64,000 nt of DNA. Source: Escarpia spicata (Eukaryota > Annelida > Polychaeta > Sabellida > Siboglinidae). Both the position numbers and the translations under genes were made by a program. The notes beneath the pieces were generated by a model. It made no database searches. It saw nothing but the letters and a program-made list of their open reading frames with translations, and had not been told where the DNA came from. Numbering within the stretch: the first letter of the stretch is position 1; each line of letters starts with the position of its first letter. Shown here piece after piece: positions 30,181-43,500 of the stretch. The stretch lies in NCBI GenBank assembly GCA_963995525.1, contig OZ023207.1, forward strand, positions 33,924,681 to 33,988,680, written 5' to 3'.

Positions 30181-30739
30181 TATTTATCTTTCATGAGATG
30201 AACATGACCATGTATACATCATCCAGGGTTGGTACAATATCTGTTGATTTTGGTGGGTTCATAGGTGGCTGTATCTGTCGATCTGTGCCTGGAATGTTGA
30301 GGTTCACACACACGCACCGATGTGCGACAGCACGCAGTTGATGTTTGGTCCTGGTGCAGGTGTTGAGCCAAGATTCCATAATTTTGTCTCCTCTCAGCTT
30401 TTGCAGTGCATCTCTGCTCGAAGGAAACAGCACCCTTTATTGTTTCATTATGACATACTGGTCGGTCACAATCCACAATCACCCTTGACCCTATGGTCAG
30501 AGTGCCAGACTGCCGATCAGGGGAACCAGGATTAAATTGCTGGTGATGACTGATCGGTACTGACTGCCGTGTCAAAACTCTTGTTTTTCAGATGAGACAC
30601 TATAAGCCGTCGGTTTCTTCTATCTGGTGTCTAAGCCAGGGGAAATAAAAAATAGAAAACCTATTGTGGATTCACTGAGATGGGATATAATTCTCTAACC
30701 TACCGTTGGCTTATTGTCCAAAAACAGATCCTGCCAATT
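30181..30739. other. unique sequence with a possible SINE
   Basis: At about 30,488-30,545, tggtcagagtgccagactgc and ggaaccaggattaaattgct resemble tRNA-type A and B boxes. Then gatgagacactataagccgt follows, a motif common after the tRNA head of invertebrate SINEs. Otherwise nothing is recognised. Confidence 0.35.
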
Positions 30740-31015
30740 AATAGTAGAAGACGTTGGATCATTAATAGTAGAAGACCTTGGATCATTAATAGTAGAAGAC
30801 CTTGGATCATTAATAGTAGAAGATCTTGGATCATTAATAGTAGAAGATCTTGGATCATTAATAGTAGAATACCTTGGATCATTAATATAATAGTAAAATA
30901 CCTTGGATCATTAATAGTAGAATATCTCGGATCATTAATAGTAGAAGATCTTGGATCATTAATAGTAGAAGATCTTGGATCATTAATAGTAGAAGACCTT
31001 GGATCATTAATGATG
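30740..31015. repeat. 24-bp tandem repeat, about 11 copies
   Basis: The unit is attaatagtagaagaccttg plus gatc, with a short interruption near 30,890. Confidence 0.92.
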
Positions 31016-31019
31016 AAGG

Positions 31020-31210
31020 TCTGTGGGATGCCAAAAAGATGTCCTTGTCTTCTGACCTACGCAAACGTGTTGCGTTCACCAGCTCAGTGCAATGACGTGT
31101 GTCTGTCATCAGCCCATCTCAGCTGTGTCAGCTTCAGCATGGCGTATACACTTGGCAAGCCAGCCTGGGCGAGCGCCTCAGTGTCTGGTACTTTGTCCTG
31201 CCATTTGATC
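31020..31210 (-). mobile_element. LINE C-terminal fragment
   Basis: The minus strand reads AGLPSVYAMLKLTQLRWADD in one frame. This matches the motif before the LRWxGHVxRM tail in several LINE families. Only a fragment remains, next to the 24-bp array. Confidence 0.6.
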
Positions 31211-31523
31211 TTCCGTAGTCAACTCATGTGAAAGTGATTAAGTTTCTTGATATCAGCCCTGTGCAACGTCATACATATGTTGATTGTACAAGTATAACAA
31301 TTGTTGCTAACTCAAAGATGTATACAAAATTATTCTGCCATGCACTCCATATAACTCAAACTCACAAGTCAATTTGCAATTAAACAAGTTACCAGATATA
31401 ATGACCAAAGTAGATTCTTTCAACCATAATAATTATTATAAACAAATGTATGCACATTTTTTATTAGACCAAATTCAGATATTTTATAAACTACATCAAA
31501 GAACCAGATTCATGATGGGATAA
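31211..31523. other. unique intergenic sequence
   Basis: AT-rich, with no recognised feature. Confidence 0.5.
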
Positions 31524-31767
31524 GGGATCATCTCAGAACGTTGATGGCTGATCACAGATTCAATTACTTTCATTTGAGGGAAAGGAGGGGGTTAGAAGCA
31601 GTTTTGTTTGGCATCGGACATTGATATTTTATGCTTCTGACCAATACTGTTAATATATCGGTATTATCATATCAATGTTTAGACACTTTCGTCTGAGGGG
31701 AGAGGGTAGGAGGCCAGAGGAAAGTAGATTTGTCTGATATCAGACATCAACGTTCTGAGATGATCCC
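31524..31767. mobile_element. foldback MITE, copy 1 (TAA duplication)
   Basis: The left end GGGATCATCTCAGAACGTTG (31524 on) is repeated perfectly inverted at the right end (to 31767; 20 or more bases). TAA flanks both sides (31521-31523, 31768-31770). The inside holds atatcaatgtttagacactt and a g-rich stretch also seen in copies 2 and 3. Three-base TAA duplications are typical of the PIF/Harbinger superfamily, so the driving transposase may be of that kind (inference). Confidence 0.8.
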
Positions 31768-31814
31768 TAAACAAGGTGAGGAAGCAGCTTTAAATAAAAC
31801 AACTGAAACACACT

Positions 31815-32052
31815 ATGAGCCAGTCCCACTACGACAGTGCTGCCAGTCCCACTACGACAGTGCTGCCAGTCCCACTACGAAAGTGCTGCCAGTCCCACTA
31901 CGACAGTGCTGCCAGTCCCACTACGACAGTGCTGCCAGTCCCACTACGACAGTGCTGCCAGTCCCACTACGACAGTGCTGCCAGTCCCACTACGACAGTG
32001 CTGCCAGTCCCACTATGACAGTGCTGCCAGTCCCACTACGACAGTGCTACCA
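31815..32052. repeat. 23-bp tandem repeat, about 10 copies
   Basis: The unit is cagtcccactacgacagtgc plus tgc, with one aagtgc variant and one atgaca variant. All three + frames stay open, without protein meaning. Confidence 0.93.
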
Positions 32053-32229
32053 ATACTCAAGAATCAGCACTGCATATTTATAAACAAAAATTATGCATTT
32101 TCACATCTTAACTACCTTTGATAAGCCACAGTTTTATACAGTTGCTTGTTATTCAAATATCATGTTTACACTGTAAGTTGTATGACCACACCACAAAGTT
32201 TTGTGATCACAAAGATAGTGATGTTGAGT

Positions 32230-33112
32230 GCCCACATGGTGAAGGTCTGTGATCAATTGGCGAAGGTGTGTGATCAATTGGTGAAGGTGTGTGATCAATT
32301 GGTGAAGGTGTGCGACTGTAGTAAAGTTGATCACATCTTAATCTGAATAAATACAGTACAATACATGGTGAAGTTGTGTGATGACATGGTGGAGTAGTGT
32401 GATCTGTGGTGAAGTTGTGTGATGACATGGTTGAGTAGTGTGATCTGTGGTGAAGTTGTGTGATGACATGGTTGAGTAGTGTGATCTGTGGTGAAGTTGT
32501 GTGATGACATGGTTGAGTAGTGTGATCTGTGGTGAAGTTGTGTGATGACATGGTTGAGTAGTGTGATCTGTGGTGAAGTTGTGTGATGACATGGTGGAGT
32601 AGTGTGATCTGTGGTGAAGTTGTGATCACATTGTGAAAGTGTGTGATCATGTGGTGAAGTTGTGTGATCTGTGGTGAAGTTGTGTGATCACATTGTAAAG
32701 TTGTGTGATCACATGGTAAAGTTGTGTGATCTGTGGTGAGGTTGTGTGATCTGTGGTGAGGTTGTGTGATATGTGGTGAAGTTATATGATCACATAGTGA
32801 AGATGTGTGATCTGTGGTGGTGTGTCACATGGTGAAGTTGTGTGATCTATGGTGAAGTTGTGTGATCACATGGTAAAATTATGTGATCTGTGGTGAGGTT
32901 GTGCGATCTGTGCTGAGGTGTGTGTGGTCAATGGTGAAGTTGTGTGATCTGTGGTGAAGTTGTATGATCACATAGTGAAGATGTGTGATCACATGGTGAA
33001 GTTGTGGGCTCTGTGATGAAATTGCGTGATCACATTGTGAAAGTGTGATGACACGGTGAAGTTGTGTGATCACAAGGTGAAGGTGTGTGATCTGTGGTGA
33101 AGTGTGATCACA
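32230..33112. repeat. gtgatc/gtgaag minisatellite
   Basis: A family of related short units (ttgtgtgatcacatggtgaag and variants). It includes six regular 41-bp units at about 32,345-32,600 that contain tgacatggttgagtagtgtg. The same family resumes at 34,372-34,510 after the inserted element. It probably forms the distal 3' UTR or 3' flank of ATG3. Confidence 0.85.
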
Positions 33113-33137
33113 TTATTTACTAATGGTAGTACATGTA

Positions 33138-34367
33138 CAGGCCTCAACATTAACACTGGCCCTTTTTTGAAGTTGTCGGGCCAGTTTGGGCCACCAGTTT
33201 TCATATGTTACTGGCCCGACAGGCCACTGTTTTCAATCCGATTTACCACCTTCGTTTTTCTGGTAACCCGATCCTACCTAGAAAAATGGGACAACCCTAA
33301 TATTTGTATTTGATATTTTAATCAATGTTCGTTTTGTTACATTTTTTTTTACAACTAAAATTCAGCCTTACTTATACAATGACATGTATGCACTGCTGAA
33401 CTCATTTGTGCCTGCATGCATGATTGGCGAATGGCAGGGACCATTAATTATTCAAGCAATAAGCGATCTTGTTACACGTTGTCTACGGATGGCAGGCAAT
33501 GATAAAACGTTAGTGCACATTCATCCTATTCCATAATGGAAAGATATCAAGGGAATTTGTTATACTGTCAAACGTTTGATACTGCGATAGCGTTGTAAAA
33601 GACTATGGCTGCATCGGTGGGTCTTGGTAAATGTAATACAGTCTTGGCAGAATGAGAGCAAAGACTCTGGACAGCATCCACATTGACATTGTCGCACACT
33701 GACACGTTGTTTACATCGCCAGTCGAAAAGTGAAACATGTGATATCGGTGTTTATTATGGTATCATGTATGCCTGATCCTGGAAATACCGGCCTTAGCAT
33801 TGAGTCTCAGATACAACCAAATTCAAGAAATGCCGAGGACAGCCAGCTAAAGTGTCAAGCCCCGAGGTGATAATAGGTCTATATAATGTCACATTATATA
33901 TATTTTTTCTTTTACAGTATTCTTTAAAGTTAAACCGACTTTATTATGTGATATGTACACAGAAGTTAAACAAAACCGACAGTGACTGTTGCCATTTGTG
34001 TAGATGGTTTATTTTTATTGGTGTAATAAAGTGTGTAAATAAATGTGAGAGGATTGTGTATTGCGAATGATGCCCCAGTCTCAGATTTTGCATTAACAGC
34101 AGTGAAACCACGATTAATATCTTCATTTAACTTAATATTCTCACTTCTTATAATCGCTATATTAATTTCGTAAACAAATATGCACAAATAAGAACTTCAG
34201 AAAAGTCTGCATGACGTTGCTCCTAGCAAACCTTGTGGACTTCTTGTGAAGTGACAGGCACCACGGTATCAGCATTTGGGCCAGTAACTTTATTGGGTGG
34301 GCCAGTAACTTTCCAAATTTGCTGGCCCCCTGGGCCAGTGGATGCAAAACCTTAATGTCAAGGCCTG
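33138..34367. mobile_element. 1.23-kb TA-flanked non-autonomous DNA element
   Basis: The left end CAGGCCTCAACATTAA (33138 on) is matched in inverted form by the right end ttaatgtcaaggcctg (to 34367), with TA outside both. Sub-terminal inverted ggccc/gggcc words (ctggcccgacaggccactg; ggccccctgggccagtgg) extend the ends. No transposase is visible. It splits the minisatellite of 32,230-34,510. Confidence 0.75.
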
Positions 34368-34371
34368 TAGT

Positions 34372-34510
34372 AGTGTGGTCACGTGGTGTTATAGCATTAT
34401 CCCACGGTGTAGAAGTGTGATCACATGGTGTAGAAGTGTGATCACATGGTGTAGAAGTGTGATCACATGGTGTAGAAGTGTGATCACATGGTGTAGTGGT
34501 GTGATCTCAT
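34372..34510. repeat. 19-bp repeat abutting the ATG3 stop codon
   Basis: About six units of tgtgatcacatggtgtagaa run right up to the ATG3 stop (tca at 34507-34509 on the + strand). The transcribed 3' UTR of ATG3 therefore begins inside a repeat array. Confidence 0.88.
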
Positions 34511-34594
34511 GGCCTAATGGTGAAGTTGCGTGTGTAGTCGTACTCTACGGTTGGGATGACGGCTTGAAGGAACTTGAGAAAGATGAGTAGATAC
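34507..34594 (-). CDS. ATG3 last exon with stop
   Basis: Minus-strand acceptor cactctag|g. It encodes (M)[19 protein letters not shown] followed by YTRNFTIRP and TGA. Human ATG3 ends at a comparable HFTM; here the end is two residues longer. Confidence 0.96.
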
Positions 34595-37500
34595 CTAGAG
34601 TGGCAGTGAAGGAAGACAACTGCAGCAATGACTGTGTACAGTGGGGCCTCATTATTAAAGTCATCCTTAATAATGGGCAAAAGTGACTGGGTTAGCAAGG
34701 TGACCGTATTGGCTGGACTAATTTCTATACTTTACCGCATATGGAAAGTATTTGTGACTAGTGTGACCTTAATTACGAGGTAGCTGTATTACCGAGGTGA
34801 CCATAAAACAAGGTTTCACTGTATTCGGACACCTAAAAATAATTCTCAGCTGTCCAAAAACCCAGTACCAAAAAATATTTTTTCTGTCTGAAATACAGTC
34901 TTTATGTCCTGTATGTATTCGGACATGTAAGAATAACAGGTGAAATACAGTCTTTATGTCCTGTATGTATTCGGACATGTAAGAATAACAGGTGAAATAC
35001 AGTCTTTATGTCCTGTATGTATTCGCACATGTAAGAATAACAGGTGAAATACAGTCTTTATGTCCTGTATGTATTCGCACATGTAAGAATAACAGGTGAA
35101 ATACAGTCTTTATGTCCTGTATGTATTCGGACATGTAAGAAAAACAGGTGAAATACAGTCTTTATGTCCTGTATGTATTCGGACATGTAAGAATAACAGG
35201 TGAAATACAGTCTTTATGTCCTGTATGTATTCGCACATGTAAGAATAACAGGTGAAATACAGTCTTTATGTCCTGTATGTATTCGCACATGTAAGAATAA
35301 CAGGTGAAATACAGTCTTTATGTCCTGTATGTATTCGCACATGTAAGAATAACAGGTGAAATACAGTCTTTATGTCCTGTATGTATTCGCACATGTAAGA
35401 ATAACAGGTGAAATACAGTCTTTATGTCCTGTATGTATTCGCACATGTAAGAATAACAGGTGAAATACAGTCTTTATGTCCTGTTTGTATTCGGACATGT
35501 AAGAATAACAGGTGAAATACAGTCTTTATGTCCTGTATGTATTCGCACATGTAAGAATAACAGGTGAAATACAGTCTTTATGTCCTGTATGTATTCGCAC
35601 ATGTAAGAATAACAGGTGAAATACAGTCTTTATGTCCTGTATGTATTCGCACATGTAAGAATAACAGGTGAAATACAGTCTTTATGTCCTGTATGTATTC
35701 GCACATGTAAGAATAACAGGTGAAATACAGTCTTTATGTCCTGTTTGTATTCGGACATGTAAGAATAACAGGTGAAATACAGTCTTTATGTCCTGTATGT
35801 ATTCGCACATGTAAGAATAACAGGTGCTTGAAACATACAGTACATAAAATAATTCTCTATGTAGATTTGTAGGGTGTGTCCGAATACATAGTCATTATGG
35901 TGCGTCAACAATCTGAATTGACCCACCTAAAGTATTCAAGTTTTGAATAAACACAGTTTAAAGTCGTCCACAATTCTACCATAGCAATGAATCATTTATA
36001 AGTACATTAGCTCAATGAAATTATGCCTGCCTATTTAGTATTTAACGACTTATGTATACTGTAAAAGTAACATTGTATATGCAGCAGGTTGGATATTTTT
36101 TCAAACGCAATTATCCACATCAAAGTTAAATATCTATGTTTTAAATTATATGCCATTCAATCCTCAACACACATCAAAGAATTAAAAAAAACATTATTTG
36201 AAATTGTATAATTAAAATCAGTCGTCAGTTTTTTGTTTCTAAAAAATATAAAACAATTGATACTTTCGCCATGCAAATATTATATTTTATCTCAGATTCG
36301 CCAGGTGTAGCGCAGATATACAATGTCTGTGTGAGAGTGTCTGGGAACTGAGAAGGATACATGTAGACCTGGAGTTCACCTCCCCCATCTGCCACAGTTT
36401 CTGTGATCTTCTTCATCATATCAGCATGACTACAACAACAAAACACATCATGTCATCATCTTTTTCATCATATCAGCATGACTACAACAACAAAACACAT
36501 GTCATCATCTTCTTCATCATATCAGCATGACTACAACAACAAAACACATGATGTCATCATCTTCTTCATCATATCAGCATGACTACAACAACAAAACACA
36601 TGATGTCATCATCTTCTTCATCACATCACCATGACTACAACAAAACACATGTCATCACCGTCTTCATCACATCACCATGACTACAACAACAAAACACATG
36701 ATGTCATCATCATATTCACATCACCATGACTACAACAACAAAACACACAATGTTATCATTGTATTCACATCAGCATTACTAGAACAACAACAAAACACTT
36801 TACTGTCTTCTTCACATCAGTATGACAAGAACAACAACACACATTATCAGCTTCTTCTTCATATCAGCATTCATGATATCATCATCTTCTTCACGTCAGC
36901 ACAACAAGAATAACAACAAATGTATTTTATATAACTTCAAAACAATTTGTTTTAGACCAACAACAAAATTACAAATTCAGAAGTGATACAATATTATATA
37001 TGCCATACTTCACTTAAAATATATAAAACTAAAATGTTTGCAACTATTTCTTTGGCAATGTACAGTATACATGGGACAATCATGCTGCAATTATTGTCAC
37101 TCATAACTCCATCAATTCATCACCTGTAACGTACTTTAGTTAAACACAGTAAGTATCAGAAGCTGACACATCCGACTTTCCAATCTGGCATAAGCAAACA
37201 GCAGATCTCCCCTACAAGGGATCACAGGGTGAGTGGGTTTTCAAGGACATTTGACCCATTAGACTCCATGACATTTTAATGAAATGCATTTCATATCCCC
37301 ATAGTGCTTACAGACGTCCAGTGAGATTTCATAAAAATGTTGCCACTGCAAACACGTCAAATGTGAATTTATACAAAATATCCTCAGTATATAGCAAATA
37401 GATTATGTTTTAAAATGATTAATAGCAATTATCCAGTAAATGGCACCACTATATATATATACATATATTGCTAGTATGTGTAAGGTCAGCCCAAATATAT

Positions 37501-40500
37501 TCCCGGGAGTGAAAATATCAATTTTAGTTTGTTTGCATTTTAGAAACAATATGTCGTTATGTGGGAGGGTCACATGTTCGGTGACCAGTGGCATATTAAC
37601 CCCACATCTGGGGTTATAGTTTTACCTGATACCATTAGTATATTCAGCAGCAGGTAGTCTGGTATTCAGTCTGGCAATTTGCAAAGGCACTTGTTAGTTA
37701 ATCATTTGTACATGTTTGTTTCCATTTGTTCTAGGAATACTGCTGCTGCTGCTGCGTTATATGTGGAAATGTGTTCAGGAGACTAGTATTGGGCTCAGTC
37801 CCAGGCCTGGCATTGGGTTGTAGAGTCCACAATTTGTTCAATTAAATCGTCATAGTGTGCCAAAAATGGGCTTACACACTGGACCCTCCTAATAAACGTC
37901 ATCCATTTGGCCTTTTCATCTCTACATTGGTCTCTGTGGTGTTTCTTGCATAAAAAATATTACTACTACTAACTAAACTGCAGCTTATCTCTGGACAGGT
38001 GCGGTTGGATCGGCTGGGTACAGACACCTGGGGTCTAAAATAACTAAACTGCAGCTTATCTCTGGACAGGTGCGGTTGGATCGGCTGGTGCAGACATCTG
38101 GGTTCTAAAGTAACTAAACTGCAGCTTATCTCTGGACAGGTGCGGTTGGATCGGCTGGGTACAGACACCTGGGGTCTAAAGTAACTAAACTGCAGCTTAT
38201 CTCTGGACAGGTGCGGTTGGATCGGCTGATGCAGACATCTGGGTTCTAAAGTAACTAAACTGCAGCTTATCTCTGGACAGGTGCGGTTGGATCGGCTGGT
38301 GCAGACATCTGGGGTCTAAAGTAACTAAACTGCAGCTTATCTCTGGACAGGTGCGGTTGGATCGGCTGGTGCAGACACCTGGTGTCTAAAATAACTAAAC
38401 TACAGCTTATCTCTGGACAGGTGCGGTTGGATCGGCTGGTGCAGACACCTGGGGTCTAAAGTAACTAAACTGCAGCTTATCTCTGGACAGGTGCGGTTGG
38501 ATCGGCTGGTGCAGACACCTGGGGTCTAAAGTAACTAAACTGCAGCTTATCTCTGGACAGGTGCGGTTGGATCGGCTGGTGCAGACACCTGGTGTCTAAA
38601 GTAACTAAACTACAGCTTATCTCTGGACAGGTGCGGTTGGATCGGCTGGTGCAGACACCTGGGGTCTAAAGTAACTAAACTGCAGCTTATCTCTGGGCAG
38701 GTGCGGTTGGATCGGCTGGGTACAGACACCTGGGGTCTAAAGTAACTAAACTGCAGCTTATCTCTGGACAGGTGCGGTTGGATCGGCTGGATACAGACAC
38801 CTGGGGTCTAAAGTAACTAAACTGCAGCTTATCTCTGGACAGGTGCGGTTGGATCGGCTGGGTACAGACACCTGGGGTCTAAAGTAACTAAACTGCAGCT
38901 TATCTCTGGACAGGTGCGGTTGGATCGGCTGGATACAGACACCTGGGGTCTAAAGTAACTAAACTGCAGCTTATCTCTGGACAGGTGCGGTTGGATCGGC
39001 TGGTGCAGACACCTGGGGTCTAAAATAACTAAACTGCAGCTTATCTCTGGACAGGTGCGGTTGGATCGGCTGGTGCAGACACCTGGTGTCTAAAGTAACT
39101 AAACTACAGCTTATCTCTGGACAGGTGCGGTTGGATCGGCTGGTGCAGACACCTGGGGTCTAAAGTAACTAAACTGCAGCTTATCTCTGGGCAGGTGCGG
39201 TTGGATCGGCTGGGTACAGACACCTGGGGTCTAAAGTAACTAAACTGCAGCTTATCTCTGGACAGGTGCGGTTGGATCGGCTGGATACAGACACCTGGGG
39301 TCTAAAGTAACTAAACTGCAGCTTATCTCTGGACAGGTGCGGTTGGATCGGCTGGTGCAGACACCTGGGGTCTAAAGTAACTAAACTGCAGCTTATCTCT
39401 GGACAGGTGCGGTTGGATCGGCTGGTGCAGACACCTGGGGTCTAAAGTAACTAAACTGCAGCTTATCTCTGGACAGGTGCGGTTGGATCGGCTGGTGCAG
39501 ACACCTGGTGTCTAAAGTAACTAAACTACAGCTTATCTCTGGACAGGTGCGGTTGGATCGGCTGGTGCAGACACCTGGGGTCTAAAGTAACTAAACTGCA
39601 GCTTATCTCTGGACAGGTGCGGTTGGATCGGCTGGATACAGACACCTGGGGTCTAAAGTAACTAAACTGCAGCTTATCTCTGGACAGGTGCGGTTGGATC
39701 GGCTGGTGCAGACACCTGGGGTCTAAAGTAACTAAACTGCAGCTTATCTCTGGACAGGTGCGGTTGGATCGGCTGGATACAGACACCTGGGGTCTAAAGT
39801 AACTAAACTGCAGCTTATCTCTGGACAGGTGCGGTTGGATCGGCTGGTACAGACATCTGGGGTCTAAAGTAACTAAACTGCAGCTTATCTCTGGACAGGT
39901 GCGGTTGGATCGGCTGGTACAGACATCTGGGGTCTAAAGTAACTAAACTGCAGCTTATCTCTGGACAGGTGCAGTTGGATCGGCTGGATACAGACACCTG
40001 GGGTCTAAAGTAACTAAACTGCAGCTTATCTCTGGACAGGTGCGGTTGGATCGGCTGGTGCAGACATCTGGGGTCTAAAGTAACTAAACTGCAGCTTATC
40101 TCTGGACAGGTGCGGTTGGATCGGCTGGTGCAGACATCTGGGGTCTAAAGTAACTAAACTGCAGCTTATCTCTGGACAGGTGCGGTTGGATCGGCTGGTG
40201 CAGACATCTGGGGTCTAAAGTAACTAAACTGCAGCTTATCTCTGGACAGGTGCGGTTGGATCGGCTGGTGCAGACACCTGGGGTCTAAAGGGTTAACTAA
40301 TATTTCTCAGCTGGTGGCACCTTCTAGAGAATGTATTTCACCCAAATTACAAGTTCCGAACTGTTTCAGTCAGTCTGCATCCGAAACCGCCATGAAAAAG
40401 GAACATTTACAAGTAACACAATTATAAAGTTTTTGGCTGTATTATGGTTTTTAATCCATAACAGAATAAATTATATTATAAAACCGTATGTAAATTTTCA

Positions 40501-43500
40501 ACAATCAAACCAAAATAGTTGAAAATAAACAAAAAGTTTATACCGGTATAAAAAAGCAGGCAACTTTTGCTTGAAAGAGGGGGATTCAAAAAAGATCAAA
40601 AAGCAGGCTAAGAGACTCAGAAGGTCTAGAGAAATGTGTTGTCATGGTAACAGATAACCATACCGACATGGATGAACAGACACCATTGGTGGGCCGGATA
40701 AATGCGGGTGCGTTTCCATGGTTACGGTCTTCTGGGCGTGATCCTGACTGATGTCTTCGTACATTTGCTCTATTGTCAAAGGTTTTCGGTTCTACAACAA
40801 AAAGCGGGAAACATGAAACGTTACATGACGACCAACCTTTTGACCTCTCTTACCCTCCTTAGTTCCTCAGTATATGAATTCATCTGCTGATGACTTGAAA
40901 CGGTAAACAAAGTAGATATGGCCTAGCCCTTTGGGTTGATAACTAAGTTTGAAGATTTTGTATTTGAATTATAGTTATGATATATTTATGTTACTGTCAT
41001 ATGAAAATTGTATGATTAACGTTTGTGAAAATCGTTATGTAGACATTAGTTTTATCGTAATAAAGGTGGGTCCCACATTGGCAACATTCTACGTTTTAAT
41101 GGAGGTGGCTCTCTACAGAGAAAAAAATTAATCAATGCAGGACAGAATGACACAGAGCAGGTAAAACAGAAGGGGGTGGGGTGGCAGAAGAGGAAGGCCA
41201 AAGCTGAGATGACTGACACTGTGAACCAAGACCTTGGGAGGGCATGTGTGAATGGCCAGGAATGGACGACTACAGAGTGAGATGGACAGCGTTAACAAGC
41301 AACGCAGAAGAAGCTAACAAGTGACATGGACCCCTCCATACAAGGGAGCCAGGGGAAGAAGCTACCAAGTGACGTGGACCCCACCACACAAGGGAGCCAG
41401 GGGAAGAAGCTATCGAGTGACGTGGACCCAACCACGTAAGGGAGCCATGGGAAGAAGTTACCAAGTGACGTGGACCCCTCCACACAAGGGACCCAGGGGA
41501 AGAAGCTATCGAGTGACGTGGACCCCTCCACACAAGGGAGCCAGGGGAAGAAGCTACCAAGTGACGTGGACCCCTCCACACAAGGGACCCAGGGGAAGAA
41601 GCTATCGAGTGACGTGGACCCCTCCACACAAGGGAGCCAGGGGAAGAAGCTACCAAGTGACGTGGACCCCTCCACACAAGGGAGCCATGGGAAGAAGCTA
41701 CCGAGTGACGTGGACCCCTCCACACAAGGGAGCCAGAGGAAGAAGCTACCAAGTGACGTGGACCCCTCCACACAAGGGAGCCATGGGAAGAAGCTATCAA
41801 GTGACGTGGACCCCTCCACACAATGGAGCCAGGGGAAGAAGCTTCCGAGTGACGTGGATCCCTCCACACAAGGGAGCCAGGGGAAGAAGCTATCAAGTGA
41901 CGTGGACCCCTCCACACAAGGGAGCCATGGGAAGAAGCTATTGAGTGACATGGACCCCTCCACACAAGGGAGCCAGTGGAAGAAGCTACCGAGTGACGTG
42001 GACCCCTCCACACAAGGGAGCCAGGGGAAGAAGAAAGAAGACTACTGAACATTGCAGAAATGTTGAAGTTAACATTTACACCAATGTCCAGAAGAAATTA
42101 GATTAGCATCTCACCTCGTCGTATCCAAACAGCCACAGTCTGGGAGTCTGGTAGTACTTGTCGTAGGTGATGTGTAAGTCATAGGTGCGGGTCTGTAGGA
42201 CGCCCTCCCCACCTCCACCCTCCTCATCCTCAATCTTCCCTGCGGCACACGCCGTGTCCAGGGCAGCCTGCAACAACACCAGCCTGGCTCAAAGACAACG
42301 TCTTCACAACTCAATCATTATGAAATGGACTTTAGGTTTGAGCATGGCATCTTGAAGAAAGATCAAAACTGAACAAGAGTTATTAAAGTGAGGCGTCCTT
42401 GCCCAAAACCACCTTATCTAACAAAGGAGCATTCTAGCTAATGATTCTTGACAATTGCACAATCACACATGCAGTTGTTAGCTCAACATTATTTCCAAGG
42501 ACGCATGCCCTCGTTTCTAGTGAGACCACTAGAAATGTTCATTGCCATGGTAATACGCAAGCAGATGAGTTCACATATCATATACTATTCATTTACCTAA
42601 TCATTATTCAAAATCTGGCTTAGATGTATTCAGTATTCACAGAGAAATGACCTGTTGGCTATATGGTCATTTTCGGGTAGTAACTAATGTGACTCATATT
42701 TTGAGATGAACACTTTCCCTAAGATTTCAGCACAGGTATTGAGACATTGTGCAGGCCATTAGAAACGGTTAATCACTCGGGTGAACATTCACAATAAAAG
42801 TCAGTTATTTGAAGAATATGCTAGTTTTACAACGCAAGCCCATAGAGTGAAAGGTCAGCATGAAGACCCCATCCAGTGGACAGTACAACTACCCCCATCC
42901 AGTGGTCAGTACAATTACCTCTCACACAGTGGACAGTACAACTACCCCCATCCAGTGGTCAGTACAATTACCTCTCACACAGTGGACAGTACAACTACCC
43001 CCATCCAATGGTCAGTACAATTACCTCTTACACAGTGGACAGTACAACTACCCCCATCCAGTGGTCAGTACAATTACCTCTCACACAGTGGACAGTACAA
43101 CTACCCCCATCCAATGGTCAGTACAATTACCTCTTACACAGTGGACAGTACAACTACCCCCATCCAGTGGTCAGTACAATTACCTCTCACACAGTGGACA
43201 GTACAACTACCCCCATCCAGTGGTCAGTACAATTACCTCTCACACAGTGGACAGTACAACTACCCCCATCCAGTGGTCAGTACAATTACCTCTCACACAG
43301 TGGACAGTACAACTACCCCCATCCAGTGGTCAGTACAATTACCTCTCTCACAGTGGACAGTACAACTACCCCCATCCAGTGGTCAGTACAATTACCTCTC
43401 TCACAGTGGACAGTACAACTACCCCCATCCAGTGGTCAGTACAATTACCTCTCACACAGTGGACAGTACAACTACCCCCATCCAATGGTCAGTACAATTA

